A stretch of DNA of 64,000 nucleotides from assembly GCA_027946365.1 (NCBI GenBank), contig JAPEUQ010000007.1:62001-126000 (forward strand). The letters run 5' to 3'. A model generated the notes under the pieces. That model searched no databases, had not been told where the DNA came from, and worked only from the letters and a program-made list of their open reading frames with translations. Shown in pieces: positions 34,985 through 46,807 of the stretch. Both the position numbers and the translations under genes were made by a program. The DNA is from Kalmusia sp. IMI 367209 (taxonomy: Eukaryota; Ascomycota; Dothideomycetes; Pleosporales; Didymosphaeriaceae). The stretch's first letter is position 1. Each line of letters opens with the position of its first letter.

Positions 34985-36523
34985 TTAAGCATCCGTCCTC
35001 CAATCCCCCCACTCCCGCTCCTGCCCATCCCTCTCACTCTTGACCTCGTATCGGGTCTCCTTCACGATTTCTAGCCCCTCCCCGGTCCCCTCACCACCTA
35101 GAATCCTCCTCTGACTCCCTGCATCATCTGCTGCCTCCTCGTTTCCTTCTTTCCCCGCTTTGACATGGAAGGAGTGTCCCATGTACGTGATAGCCTCCAT
35201 ATCTCTCTCCTTCTTCCCATCCTTTTTTTTGGACATGAACCTGGACATCGGATTGGACCCGGAGCTGGGGATGGAGACGGAAGGGGTGTTCATGTTGAGA
35301 TTGTTAGGACAGAAGTCACGTAGCGCGTGCGATGGGGAACGTGCGGTGAGGGTCGAGGCGAGCGGCGCAGGGAGATAGCGCAGAAGGGGTCGCAGCGTGG
35401 CGAGGGATCCGGCCATGATGCCGAGCGTGCATTCCATTTCAGACCAGAGGGCGATAGGGACGAGGTTGTAGAGGGTGTCGGAGGGGTCGCCGTAATAGGT
35501 GAGGTATCTCATGCGGATCATAGTGGCAATAGATGCACTAAGTGGGAGTCAGCACCGTGCTATCGACACGTTGTGCCTCGAAATATCGCAGTCGTTGAAC
35601 AGGGTGAAACTGCATGTAACCTTGTCGCAATTATCCCAACCGCAACTTGACATACTAAATGCGATAATTGGATTATATGCTAATGGGAGATACGGTATAG
35701 CATGCGAGATTGGTCACTCGAGGGGAATAAATACTCACAGAAAGCCTAGGGCCAAGATGACCCCGATGTACCATTTGATCCTCCGCTCTAATCGCATATG
35801 CCACACGACGACCGTGGGCAAGACGGCACAAACGCCATCGGTCAAGATACAAGTCGCGCCGAAGAAGTACGAGGTATTAGTGAGTATGGTAGGCGAGCTG
35901 CATTTCCCAAGGGTGGGATCCCAGGCGGCAGCGAAAGGTTTGCATCGCGCCGTGTACGCCACGACACGCACGAGCGTGCCAACGCATGCGAGGAAAATGT
36001 TGCCGTAGAGGATGTACGTATAGAGGGCTCGCGTGTTGGCGGTTATGCGCAGCAGCAGTACGCAAATGGAGGCCTTGATGGGCGCTGTGGAGATGGCATA
36101 CCCGATGCCTGCGAGGAGGAACCACTGTGCGCCGAGTGCGACTTAGCATCCAGGACGGATTTTCACCATTGATCGCGCCCAGGAGGTGGGAGTAGTGTAC
36201 CTTCTGCGCGACCTTTTTGTCATACGGCGATATGCGGTCGGCGTGAGCGCCGATGCCGTGGTTGATGAAGATGAAGTCGGAAATAAAGACGAAGGTCAAA
36301 CAAGCCCAGCCCAATATCATTAGCCCTGTGCGGGTCGTGTAAGTGGATGATGTCCAGTGCGAGGTGCTGGCTAACCCAGGCGCAACTTACAATCGTCGAG
36401 ACCAAACGCCTTGATCATTAGGCGCGCGCAGATCCTCAACGCAACGACAATGGTCGTCAGCGCCAGACATATGCTCATGACAATCAGGAGCGTGAGCCCC
36501 GGCCCCGTGGGCTGAACAGTCAT
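34985..36523 (-). CDS. Fungal rhodopsin-like seven-helix membrane protein
   Basis: Exons on - at 36523-36391, 36325-36201, 36124-35739 and 35537-34985, with introns of 65, 76 and 201 nt, close to 398 residues. Helix 1 is LLIVMSICLALTTIVVALRI; the first splice creates the family signature GLDDWLMILGW, and the second joins KVAQK to WFLLAGIGYAISTAPIKASI. The Cys of the loop before helix 5 is in LGKCSSPTIL and the last helix region reads WSEMECTLGIMAGSLATLRP. The cytoplasmic tail (about 130 residues) is Ser/Lys/Glu-rich with SRFMSKKKDGKKERD and ends in a charged stretch. It belongs to the fungal rhodopsin-like integral membrane family; ligand and coupling unknown. It lies next to the frameshifted relative at 32-33 kb in the same orientation, but the two are not close in sequence. 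Confidence 0.88.
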
Positions 36524-38177
36524 TCTGGGAGCCCAGAATGCGTCGATAACATCAAGTCGAAAAACGAACCTCACATGGCTGAAGAGGCTTTGCGAAGGGG
36601 CAGCAGATAAGCGCTCTCTTGTAGAGACGGCAGGTATCTGCTAATTACCCAGGTTTGGGCACGGGCTGACCACCAAGACGCAGCCTTATGAAACCCAATA
36701 AGAGGTGCAAGATAAAGGAGCACGGGTCTGATCTGTGTCTGACGTGCAGGCAGCGACAGGATGCACAAGAAAAAGCACACACACACACGGACGCTCTGAG
36801 CCCACCGCTGCTTTCGAGGAGAGACCCCGGCATGATCGACGCACATTGAACCGCGTGCTGTGCATGCTGTGCAGACGCCCAGATATTGGGGCGGTGAAGA
36901 CGCTCGACACTCGACGCTCGACGCTCACCGGATACCGAGCGCTGGCCCAGAGGGAAGGCTCAGGTCAGGTCGGTCCGTCAGTCAGTCGATGGGTCGGTCG
37001 GAGGGTCGAGGGCGCACACAGGTTACAACAACAGCGAAGACAGCGGAGACAGCGTCGGAGGCAGCTCCGGCGGCCCCTGGAAACCAACAGCGGACAAGCG
37101 GCGTCGAGGAGTCGACATATGGGTGAGCAGATGGGGCGTGGGATGAATTAGGCGCGGGCGGGATCCTCGAGATCGGAGAGGAACGGCGGGAGGGCACGGG
37201 AAGTTTGGGGAGGGTGGTGAATGGGGAAGACTGAACTGTTGGTGGCGTAGCGCAACAAGGAGCGGCGGAGCGACGGGCGGTGATTCGCCGCGCGCCCAAC
37301 GCGCCTTCCGCTTTCTCACGAACCCCAATCAATGCCAATCACTGCCAACCCGCTGCCAAACCGCCGCCAATCAATGCCAGGCCGGCAGCATTTCGCTTGG
37401 GGCCCGACGTCGCCCCCGCCCGGCCAACCAAGGACGCCGCGGGCCCTCGACGCGTTGCAGGCGTTGCAGGCGTTGCAGGCGTTGCAGGCGTTACCGATCG
37501 CCGCCTCGGACCACGCTGACCCATGTTCAATCATGTTTAACACCCTCCACGTCCATGCACAATACAGCACATACACGAGGCAGAGATAAAACACCATGGG
37601 CAGGCGAGCCGGCTCGCGAACCTCTCACTCCGGGCACACCACGCTGTCATGCTCCGTCACCTTTCCCAGGCCTTGTCGCCGATCATCCACCCTCAAGCCC
37701 GAAGGCCTGGACTGCCATGCCTCCTTGTAGAACCCCGTCGTCCCAATGATTTCTCTCACACGCCTTGCCAAACAGTTTCCTTCCTTCTGTGCTGTGTAAG
37801 CATTGGGGTCCATGGCGCATTTCACAAACGACAGGCCTAAGCGTGCACGAATCAACGCAAAACAATCTTCCTTTGTCTTTTCATCTCTCGTTTCCGTTTT
37901 GGACGACATCTGGAACCGAGGCGAATCGACGATGCGACTTGTGGGCCCACAGCCAGCCATCCATCCATCTCGATTCCGCTATCTGTCTACCTGCTAACTA
38001 AACTCTCCCTGTGCAGCTCCCGCTCCATTAGATGCGGCCCCTCCCGCGATCTCCTGCTCGCATGTGGCCATCTGTAAGCAGGACACGATGCGTCGCGCGT
38101 GCAGCTCACCAATATAAGCATAGTGTTACGTTCTGCCTCCCAGCCACGTATGTTTCGGCTCGCTTGATGCCTCGTGC
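36524..38177. other. Intergenic, GC-rich with simple repeats
   Basis: About 1.65 kb. It contains ggtcggtc-like and ctcgacgctcgac-like short repeats (36900-37010), several ccaatcaatgcc strings (37326-37379) and a 9-bp minisatellite. Long open frames on both strands have composition explained by GC richness. No gene is supportable. Confidence 0.5.
37452..37492. repeat. 9-bp minisatellite
   Basis: Four perfect tandem copies of gcgttgcag followed by a partial fifth (gcgtt). Confidence 0.9.
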
Positions 38178-41080
38178 TCACTGTGGCACCGTCCATAACG
38201 AGTTGATTTGCTTTCTCCGGACCTACATGGGCTGAGTCAGCATAAACACGACCAGCCCGGCGTGGCACTTACCAGCGGTGCTACAAACAGCACACCAACG
38301 AACAAGGCTGCCACGGTAAGCAGCATCTGCACTTTGTTGAACCCTTTGCCCAACACGTCAAAGGCAAAACTGGGGGCCACTCTCGTGCCGAACATGTCCA
38401 GTCCATATGCAAGAACCAAGCTCGTGCTTTCGAGGCCGCTCTCGCTGGTGATGACGTCTTTGATGCCCATGACTTCGTATTTGTGGTTGAGGTGCCACTT
38501 CGGATCGAACATGATCAGTGGCGCATATCTGACAAGGCCCTCAGTCTGCTCCTGCGCCGTGGGATCGCGGCCAACCGGTCGCCGGGGATCGATCACGCCA
38601 CGAGGAATGCCGACGATCGAATTCGACGACGGAAGGGTGATGATGAGCTCGCGGCTGGTGATGCCTTGGCGTGTTTGCGTGACTGACATGTGCGAGATCT
38701 CTTCGGCTATCTGAAAGCTCTGCGATATGACGTGCGGTTTTGCCGCCTCTCCTTTCGGCTGCATCGTGGACGAATTGGCCGACGCTCCGAGTGGTCCTCT
38801 GTCGTCTGGCAGAGGGGACTCGAAAAGTTCGGAAACAACGAGCTGGTAACCTCGCGAGCCGAGAGACGTAGTAGCGTCAAGGGCAAAAGAATAGCTGAAC
38901 CAGTTCTCGGACAAGGCAGAAGGTATCGGCCGGGAGACATCAACGCCGTAGTGTGAAGCCGTGTGGAGCAATTGTCCAGAGGATGAGTCCAGGAGATAGA
39001 CCGAGGCACGACGTCCAGATTCGGCAACAGCGGTGACGAGGACTAGGTTGGGATTTAGGTATTTGTAGAGAACTCTACGATCACCGAGGACTTTGCCGAT
39101 CGAAGCTATTGGATCTTTAGCTGGTCGAGCCGTGTAACTGACAATCTTCTCTCCCGAAGGAGGTGTGAAGGTCCAGACGGGCTGCGCGGTCGATTGAGCA
39201 CCTAGAATGCCCCTGAGTTCGCCTGCCGAAAGCTCATACGTGATCAGGACCTCTTGTTCGACGCTCAATGGGATTAAAGTCTGGACGTCCTGCAACGAGA
39301 GTAGTCCACCAGTAGTCGAATTGATGAACAACGAGCTGGTGAAGCTAGGTTCCTTGACTTCGACGAAGCCTCTGTATGCCTTCAAAGAAGGGTTGGAAAA
39401 GGCGGTATCTTGTGCAAATTGGTGGAGATCAATACTCCATACAATCTTGCCTTTTGAACCTACATCAAGCGCGGACAAGCGTCCCTTCTCAGTCGCAGCA
39501 ATGACCAGCTTGTGGAAACCGAAGGTGTCATGTTGGATGTCTTCGATCGTAGTGGCATCCGATAGACTAACAACACTACCCAGAATCCTGTTGGGAAGAT
39601 TTTTCAGCCAAGCCGGAAGATGTTCCAGATCGCGGATATGCCTTTGCACACGGTGAAAGTATGCACTGACAAAATCTTGATGGCCTTCTTCTTCGAGTTG
39701 GTGAGCAAGAGATTCCTCTTCTGGTAGCTGGGCCCAAACAGCGGAGACAGTACCGGACAGGAACTCTGGTCGACTCCATGCTATCTCGTTATTTCTAACA
39801 AGGGCCCATTGTCCGTTGGAAAAGAGTGCGGCGCATCGTACAGCGGAGGCAGAGTTGCCCTTTACGACGACTTCAGACACGCCGTGAATCGGATATGCCC
39901 CCGCAAGAGCTGGTGAGCCTTTGACACTCCATCGCCCAAGGACGCCGTGAGACACAGATGCCACGACGGTGACTTCATCGGATGTGATTCTTGTGAAATA
40001 TACATTGGCCTCTGAAGTGCTGGTTGCAAACGTACCTTTGCCTTTGAGTTGTGGGAGCTTGTAGGCTTGCGAAACGGTAGCTTTCTTCAAATCAACATGA
40101 TAGACTTCGGCCGAGTGCCCGGTAGCCGTCTGGTATTCAACCAGAAAGTGTGGTAGAGAATTGACCTTCTTGGGAGCATGAAGGATGATTGAGTCTATTG
40201 GTTCGCTTGACGGCGTATTGAAGCTCGATATGCCTTTTGTTCCGATGACATTAACCTTTAGCACTTTGTTCGCCTTATCTGTCCACGCTAGAAGAGGTGC
40301 TGCTGTGTTGGCCCCAGCATATAGGATACTGTCCTTTGTGTGTACCTCGCCATCCGAATTGAGCGTGTAAGAGTCAAGCTTCTTGCCGGTGATGGGGCTC
40401 AGAGACGTAACTCTGAGCTTCGAGCCGCCTCCGAGGAGCGGCGAGTGCAGGGAGATGTAATAGATGGTCGTGGGCGAGGAAGAGACCTGGAAAGGCGCAT
40501 CGCCGCTGGGAGGATCAGCAGGTGTTGTCTCGTATGCACCTCGCATGGCCTACCTCATATCCTCGAACGTCCACTTGACGCGCCCAGTCTTGCCGTCGAG
40601 CCTCTTCACACTATGGTTGGGCTGGGTGAGCAGCACAATAGGATCTTTAGCGTCGTTGCTCGAAATTCCATCCTCTTGTTCTAGAATCTCTAGATCCTGC
40701 ACGATAGCGCCATCGATCTTAGTTTCCCAGACAATCCTGCCGTCCGAGGCGCTCCAAGCAGCAATGCGGTCGTTGACTGCGCTGACGACGGTGTCCTGCT
40801 CCTCGCCCGCCCTGAGCAGCCCGTTCCCACTCGAGCCCGGTGCAGAGCGCCACACCAATGCCCCATCCTTGGGATTCACGGCACCGACAGTGCCATTCTC
40901 AGATACGGTGTATAGAAGGGATGCTTTGCTAGCAGCATAAGGTTTCTGGAAGAAGGTGGCCTCATGTTTCGGGTAGCCTAGCAGGGCATAATGGAAGTCA
41001 ATGTGGTATGCATCGTCGGCGAATATGGCAGCGGCCGGGGCCGCACATGCTGCAATGGCGAGCGCAGCATCGATACGCAT
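38178..41080 (-). CDS. EMC1: ER membrane protein complex subunit 1
   Basis: Exons on - at 41080-40554, 40505-38273 and 38222-38178 give 934 residues. The 48-nt first intron removes an in-frame TAG and has a gctgat branch and cccag acceptor; the 50-nt second intron brings in the last 14 residues (VRRKQINSLWTVPQ). A signal peptide (ALAIAACAAPAAAIFADDA) is followed by the luminal beta-propeller of PQQ-like repeats (GTVGAVNPKDGALVWRSAPG, RIAAWSASDGRIVWET, TGRVKWTF), then the C-terminal domain with GYQLVVSELFE, IPRGVIDPRRP, YAPLIMFDPKWHLNHKYEV and DMFGTRVAPSFAFDVL, and one transmembrane helix (LLTVAALFVGVLFVAPLV) with a short basic cytosolic tail. EMC1 is the largest subunit of the complex that inserts tail-anchored and multipass proteins into the ER membrane. 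The architecture matches the family from end to end. Confidence 0.95.
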
Positions 41081-42909
41081 CGTGGTGGGGGGGGTGGTGG
41101 GCTGCGGTGAGCGTTATGGACGGTCACGGCTGCGCGAGCTCACCCACGTTGGACGGCAGGCGCAACCGATGCGTGTGCCAAGCCGGACCGAGATAGGCTC
41201 ACGTGATCGGGCGTCGTTGGTGAGCTTCGGCCCGCCTGCCGCACTTGACATCATCACCGACCTCTCTTCACAAGCCTGTGCACGCAATGCCATGTTTATT
41301 CCAGTGCCACCCTTTATGCCACACCGCCGCTGCTCATCACGATCAGCTGAGCCAGACCCGCTGAATCACCGCGACTCTTCCGGCGCACCGCCACGGGGAA
41401 CGTGTGCCGCTTCCGCTGGGCCATCCTAAACGTCTACAAGCGCAGCCCAAATTAGTCGACTGCGCATTGGCGCGGCGCGCAGAGTTACTTCTGACGTGTT
41501 TCTTCCTGGCGGCGAGACGCGCAAAGAGGTGCTCGACGGCGCAAAGGAGACGGCAGTGCAGCAGCTGTGGTGGTACAGGCTCGCCAGGCTCTGGTCCCCT
41601 TGGTGGCCATGCTGCGGCCGGCACCAGATGGGCGCGTCCGCTCGAGCCAGCATCACGGCGGCCAAGCGGAAACAACCTGCTACTCTGCGGTACAACGATG
41701 AGGCCAGTCGACTGCCGACAGGGCGGGCTGGACTGGCTGTTGCTGGCAAATCTCACCGCTGTACGACGTCACAGCCTGGCTTGCTCCGGAGCCCACCGTT
41801 CGTTTGCGCGTTGCTGCAGGCTGCGTCTGTGCCGCCGGGGAGAGCTCTATTGGGCCAGCAGCCCAGGCAGTCGAGAGGATGCGTATGCGGCGCGCTCGAA
41901 TGCGCTCAACGTGCACGCGGTGCTCGCGGTGCTCGTCGTGCTCGCATGCCCAGCAACACGGCCGCATGAGCCGGCACCCATTCTGTAACGGCACCATCGA
42001 CGACGGCTCTGACAGCGCGCTGTGAGCCACACACGGCTGGATGGGGCATGGTTTCTCCCGATGCGCCGGTTAGGAAACCCTACGGCACAGAGCCGGGCCC
42101 AAAGACGTGGACGGGGGTAGCGCCGTCTCGCACGGTGGGCATGGCCACGCCAAAATTAATGCCCCTCCGCCATCATGTCGACTCGCTGAGCGCTGCCCAA
42201 CCAGCCCGCCCATTCGCCAGGTGCCGCGCGCGGATTTGAGCAGCGCGCATTGTATGCCCCTGCGCCGTGTGGTACACGGACACCAGCGCGGACGGACTGG
42301 ACGTGTCAAGCATTCGGTTCGCGCCCGGTTGACGCGATGCCTTTTCGCCTGTGCTGCCCAGCCTGTACTTGACTTATGTCAGGCCAGGCCAGGGCTAACA
42401 TTTAATCATGCACCTCGCCCTAATTCTGCCCGTGAAGCCTTTGACGCATCTCCCTCCATACCTCCCCACACCTCACACATTTTTATACACTGGAAACCAC
42501 ATTCGCCGCTGCCCTGTCCCCTTCAATCGATAAGCCTCACGAAAAAGTCTTCTCGCCCCAGCCACCAACACGTCGTTCGAGGCAAAGGTCTGGCGTTTGC
42601 CTACAACAACAAATTATCGCAAGCCCTTGGGCACATCATTTCCTATTTGCTCGCCGCCCAAAGCCTCCAGTCATTTGCTTTCGCAGCCGGTTTCAGCGTC
42701 AGCTTGCCCATTTGCCATCCGACCCACACATAAACAAGCACGCCGTGATCCAGCTTGCACACCATCTCGTCCGTGGCAATCGCATTTCGAAGCCATACCC
42801 TTCCGTGCTTGGCAGGAGTACAACGTTTCTCGGCACGCTCGTTTTAGCCCTTAGGTCGACTTTCGCTGTGCACCCTGTGCCTGTAGCACTCGGGTGCTGA
42901 GGACTCGGC
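41081..42909. other. Divergent intergenic region, EMC1 and Rsr1-like genes
   Basis: About 1.8 kb. Overlapping GC-rich frames at 41343-42030 on both strands lack domains and use unlikely composition (Cys, Arg, Ala). The last 400 nt before the GTPase are pyrimidine-rich, like a 5-prime leader. Confidence 0.5.
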
Positions 42910-43675
42910 ATGAGCCAAAGAGAGTATCATATAGTAGTATTGGGGGCAAGTATTTCCGATGCTTACAGGAGGATTCCTACTAACGAACGAAGTCCGGCGG
43001 TGTGGGCAAGAGCTGCCTTACTGGTAAGCGCTGTGCTCAAGTTACCCACAAAATCTGGTTGGCTAACATCGTAAAGCACAGTTCGTACAGAATGTTTGGA
43101 TCGAAAGCTATGATCCTACAATTGAGGACTCGTACCGGAAAGCAATCGAGGTCGATGTTAGTCTGGCATATCTGAAACTGACGACGTTTTCTAACCTCGG
43201 ACCCTAGGGTCGGCACGTCATTCTAGAGATTCTTGATACTGCCGGGACAGAGCAGTTCACTGCCATGAGAGAATTGTACATGAAGACTGGTCAAGGATTT
43301 TTGCTTGTCTTTTCCATAACTAGCATGTCCTCACTGTATGAACTCCAGGAGCTACGCGAACAAATTCGACGCATCAAAGAAGACGACAACGTTCCCATGG
43401 TCTTAGTAGGCAACAAATCCGACCTAGAAGACGATCGAGCGGTACCAAGAGCACGGGCTTTCAAGCTTTCGCAAGACTGGGGAGGTGTACCGTACTATGA
43501 AGCAAGCGCTCGTCGCCGCGCCAATGTGGACGAAGTGTTTGTGGATCTGTGTCGACAAATTATATTCAAAGATCGTGATCAGAGAGAGGCGGTTACACGG
43601 AGGCCTCGACCGCCACGACCGGGCGAGCGGCCTGGAAGAAGACGCGGGCACAGACCAAGATGCACGATACTTTAA
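42910..43675 (+). CDS. RSR1: Rsr1/Rap-type Ras-family GTPase
   Basis: Exons 42910-42945, 42993-43023, 43077-43156 and 43208-43675 close to 204 residues. Intron 1 is a GC-AG intron: donor gcaagt, branch ctactaac, acceptor aag. It alone gives the P-loop VVLGSGGVGKSCLT. Other Ras motifs follow: effector region YDPTIEDSYRK, ILDTAGTEQFTAMRE (G3), VLVGNKSDLEDDR (G4) and YEASARRRANVDEVF (G5). The C-terminus is a basic, Pro/Arg-rich tail ending in Cys-Thr-Ile-Leu, a CAAX box whose final Leu predicts geranylgeranylation. Rsr1/Bud1 marks sites of polarised growth through Cdc42 in yeasts and filamentous fungi; plasma-membrane location is expected. The G5 region has an extra run of Arg, otherwise the domain is canonical. 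Confidence 0.93.
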
Positions 43676-46600
43676 GACCGCCTACATGAAACGAACCGCC
43701 GTTTATGTTTTTTTTAAGTACGATTCCCCGGGCATTGGACCCTCAGTTAGAAGAGACATTAGAATTCGGCTCGCCGCAAAAATAAATTTCGATCCTTCTG
43801 CCAACCGTGGTCTCACACTCCATCCACGAAGTTGTGCCTGCGTCTGTGGCGTGCTCGTTCCAGGGATGATGCAGGCAATGATCCAGCCTCACACATCGCC
43901 GTTTTGCCACGAAAGGGCCGTCTTCCGCAAAAGCTTGTGCGTGCAATTGTTGATCGGTCAAAAAGCCATGATCAAATGTGCAGCAACACGACCGTGGAAG
44001 GTTATGATTGGCAAGCTACGAACCCATTTGATATGCAGTCAGACCACACTATCTGCATCACGGTACGATCGCCAGACACACACTTCAACCGCGAGAAAAA
44101 TACGAGTCGATCACCCGCTACCCGTTGACGTGCAAAGTCTACGAGATTGGCGGCCAATCGAGAGAATCGCGAGGGAGTAGGTTCACAGAATGTTTATATT
44201 GCTGCGATTGCGACGTCATGGTCAAGCTCGAATTCATTTGGACTATAAGCGGAACGCTTCGAAGGGTCCAACTCATTTCCATGCTTCCTGCAATATTTTT
44301 CACCCACGCAGGATCCATGACGTGGGATACCAAGGCGGCACCAGCGGGTTTTTGTGCAAAACGCGGCCCGTGCTGCGGACTGACCCGCTTCCTCGACGAC
44401 CAAACGCAATCACCAAAATGCTGCGAGCATGCTTATGTCCTAATGGACGAGCGCCTTGACTCCATTTCTGCAATCGCACTGCGCTTACGTTCTCTCAGTC
44501 AGTTCACGGCTCCAAAGTCCCACGACATCATCATGAAGGAAATTATCCCTAGCGCCAGATTCCCGCATGCATATTCAGCAAGGACCTGCATGGTTCATCT
44601 CGCCTTGACCACTCAACAACGTGGCGTGGCTCCTATGCCCGACTAGTTTTAAAATCCTAACCCCAAAGAGGGCTTCGCAGCTGCAAGAGTGGGCCCATGT
44701 ATGCAGAAAGAAACGAACACAGACTGCGTGGTCCAGCTAAGCTTAACCATGCCGTGAGCATGTGTGGCTCATCCGAGGCAAAGCACTTTATGGAGGGCTG
44801 AGAGCGATGCACACTGCATATTCTGCAATGCGATGTCCGCAACATTTACCAATCAAATAGCAGAGGGATGGATCGGTTGCCCGATATGCATCGGTCCTAA
44901 TCGTCCGCGAGCTGAGCTTGGTTTAGCAGATCTCAATTCGCCGACTCTTCTCTGCACCAATACTCGCAACATCAGCCTCGTTTGAGAATTGCAAGGCTGA
45001 CTGATCTGGCTCCCAGGACTTGCTGCCTTATAAAAAACGACCGCGGCGCAACACAACGGATTGAATGCGCGTGGCAGAATACAGACCACAAGTATAGTGA
45101 CGGATGACAGCGCGGGACGAGCCGACCGTGTGGGACCTAAAGCATGTCAGCACGGTGGCGTCTGCAAGCGGACGTCAAAAGCTCTTTTTTGAACGCGTAA
45201 CACGTCTTCAACGAGGATGTATTGAGAGATGGCGGAAATTCGCACGAGTAATTGCAAATGAAACTCACTGCGTTAATGCGTGATACACTTTACATTTGCC
45301 TAACGCGGAAGAATCACCGGCCTGGCTGCATAGGTTATAAGCCTCGATGTCCGCCTTCTTGCCTGGTAAGAACCCCTACAAAGCAGGCATGAGATTTTCG
45401 CATTACTGTCTGTTTCTGGAGCACCCGCCGCTTCATTGGAGGAAAATCATGCAACATACCTGCAAACTCTATGGGGTCAAACTTGCGGGGAAGAGCACAA
45501 CGACTATTATCTGGTCAGCTAGCTCTGTAGCTGGAACCTCGCTTCCGGTGAATTGGTGTTTTGTTTCCACACCCTTCATTCATCGTTCACATCGCATTCG
45601 GGTTACATGGCCCTGAAGGATCAGCTGCTCTAAATCCTTCCTAGAAAGACCATACCTAGCTACTGGATTCCTCGCCGAACGGTATAAACAAGAATCTCAC
45701 CGGCCGAGATAGTCTCGGCCCGACTGCAAGGCTAGCTTTGCGAACCCGAGGCCAGATGCGCGCTTTCCAGCAAAGAATGCCTTGTCGTCCGAGCTATCAG
45801 CACGAGAACCAAGCCAAATAGATGTCGAGAAGAAACACCAGGCTGCAAATACATTTCCGGGACACTTGTTTCTACGTAAACCGTCATGCATATTGTTCAT
45901 CCTGGCGAAACTCAAACTAGCAAAGCTGGCAAGCCATCTCCGAATTCTTCCAAATGCCTCCCGATGACCCTTCTCGGGATCTGATATAGTTCCAGACATC
46001 ACATCCTTCTCCACATGCGGCATTATACTCTCCACACTTTTGCAATGCATGAGCGATCCGCCCAGAAGCCAATACACGAGCACGGCAACACTTCCGATAC
46101 ATTACCTTTCTAAAATTAACCTGTGGGATCGAGGATTCGCCAGGGTGTCGTCCTTCTGAACTCGGCAATGATTTTTCACATGGCTTGGATTAGGTGTAAG
46201 CCGTGCCGGAACAGGTTGACCAACCACAGTTAGCATATAGAGACAGAAGAGGAATCGTGGAGAGAGGGTGGCAAAGAAGGTATTCTCTAGCGAACCATGA
46301 CGGACTTAATGTAGACGGACAATCCTATGGAAAGCTCCTACACGCAGTCCACGAGCTCGAACTCTACATTCAAGATTCTTCCTTCCTCTCAGCGCGCCCA
46401 GGCGCTTCCTCCGTCGCCATATTTGTAGCACAACAACGTATTTCACGAGCGCAGTTAGTGCACGAAACATGCGCTCTTCTTGACTCTTGAGCTCGAGCTA
46501 GAAAGAAAGCAAAGAAAACATGATTTATGGCTACCACACAGACAACATTGATGCGTAACAAGCTCGGCATGGACATGATCGCATTGATGACTATCTAACT

Positions 46601-46807
46601 TGGCGTCACCCGTTTTAGCGAGCACCTTTGAAGAATGCCCGGGAGGTTCCTCGGCTAGCAGACTGGACCACACCACCCAAGAGACCTTTGGACGACTTTT
46701 CATATGAGTTGAGAAGCCCATACATAAGCCACAGGAGCCGATGTCCTGGTACCGTACAAGGAAATTACCCAACAAATCTGACTACAGTGAAAGGGTATGC
46801 TGGCTAT
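43676..46807. other. Gene-poor tract
   Basis: About 3.1 kb between convergent genes. Several frames of 60-230 codons occur, the longest at 43485-44180 and 44125-44646 on +, but none has a recognised domain and all are Cys/Arg/Ser-rich. No tRNA or transposon sign was seen. Confidence 0.45.

Noticed and set aside
40541..40556. In-frame TAG in EMC1 as a nonsense mutation
   Set aside because: A 48-nt GT-AG intron with good branch point and acceptor (40506-40553) removes it and keeps frame.
41404..42030. Overlapping long frames on both strands before the GTPase
   Set aside because: All six frames are open because of GC content; Cys/Arg/Ala-rich and without domain.
43485..44646. Two frames of 173 and 231 codons after the GTPase
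   Set aside because: The first begins inside the GTPase exon in another frame; neither has a domain or plausible composition.
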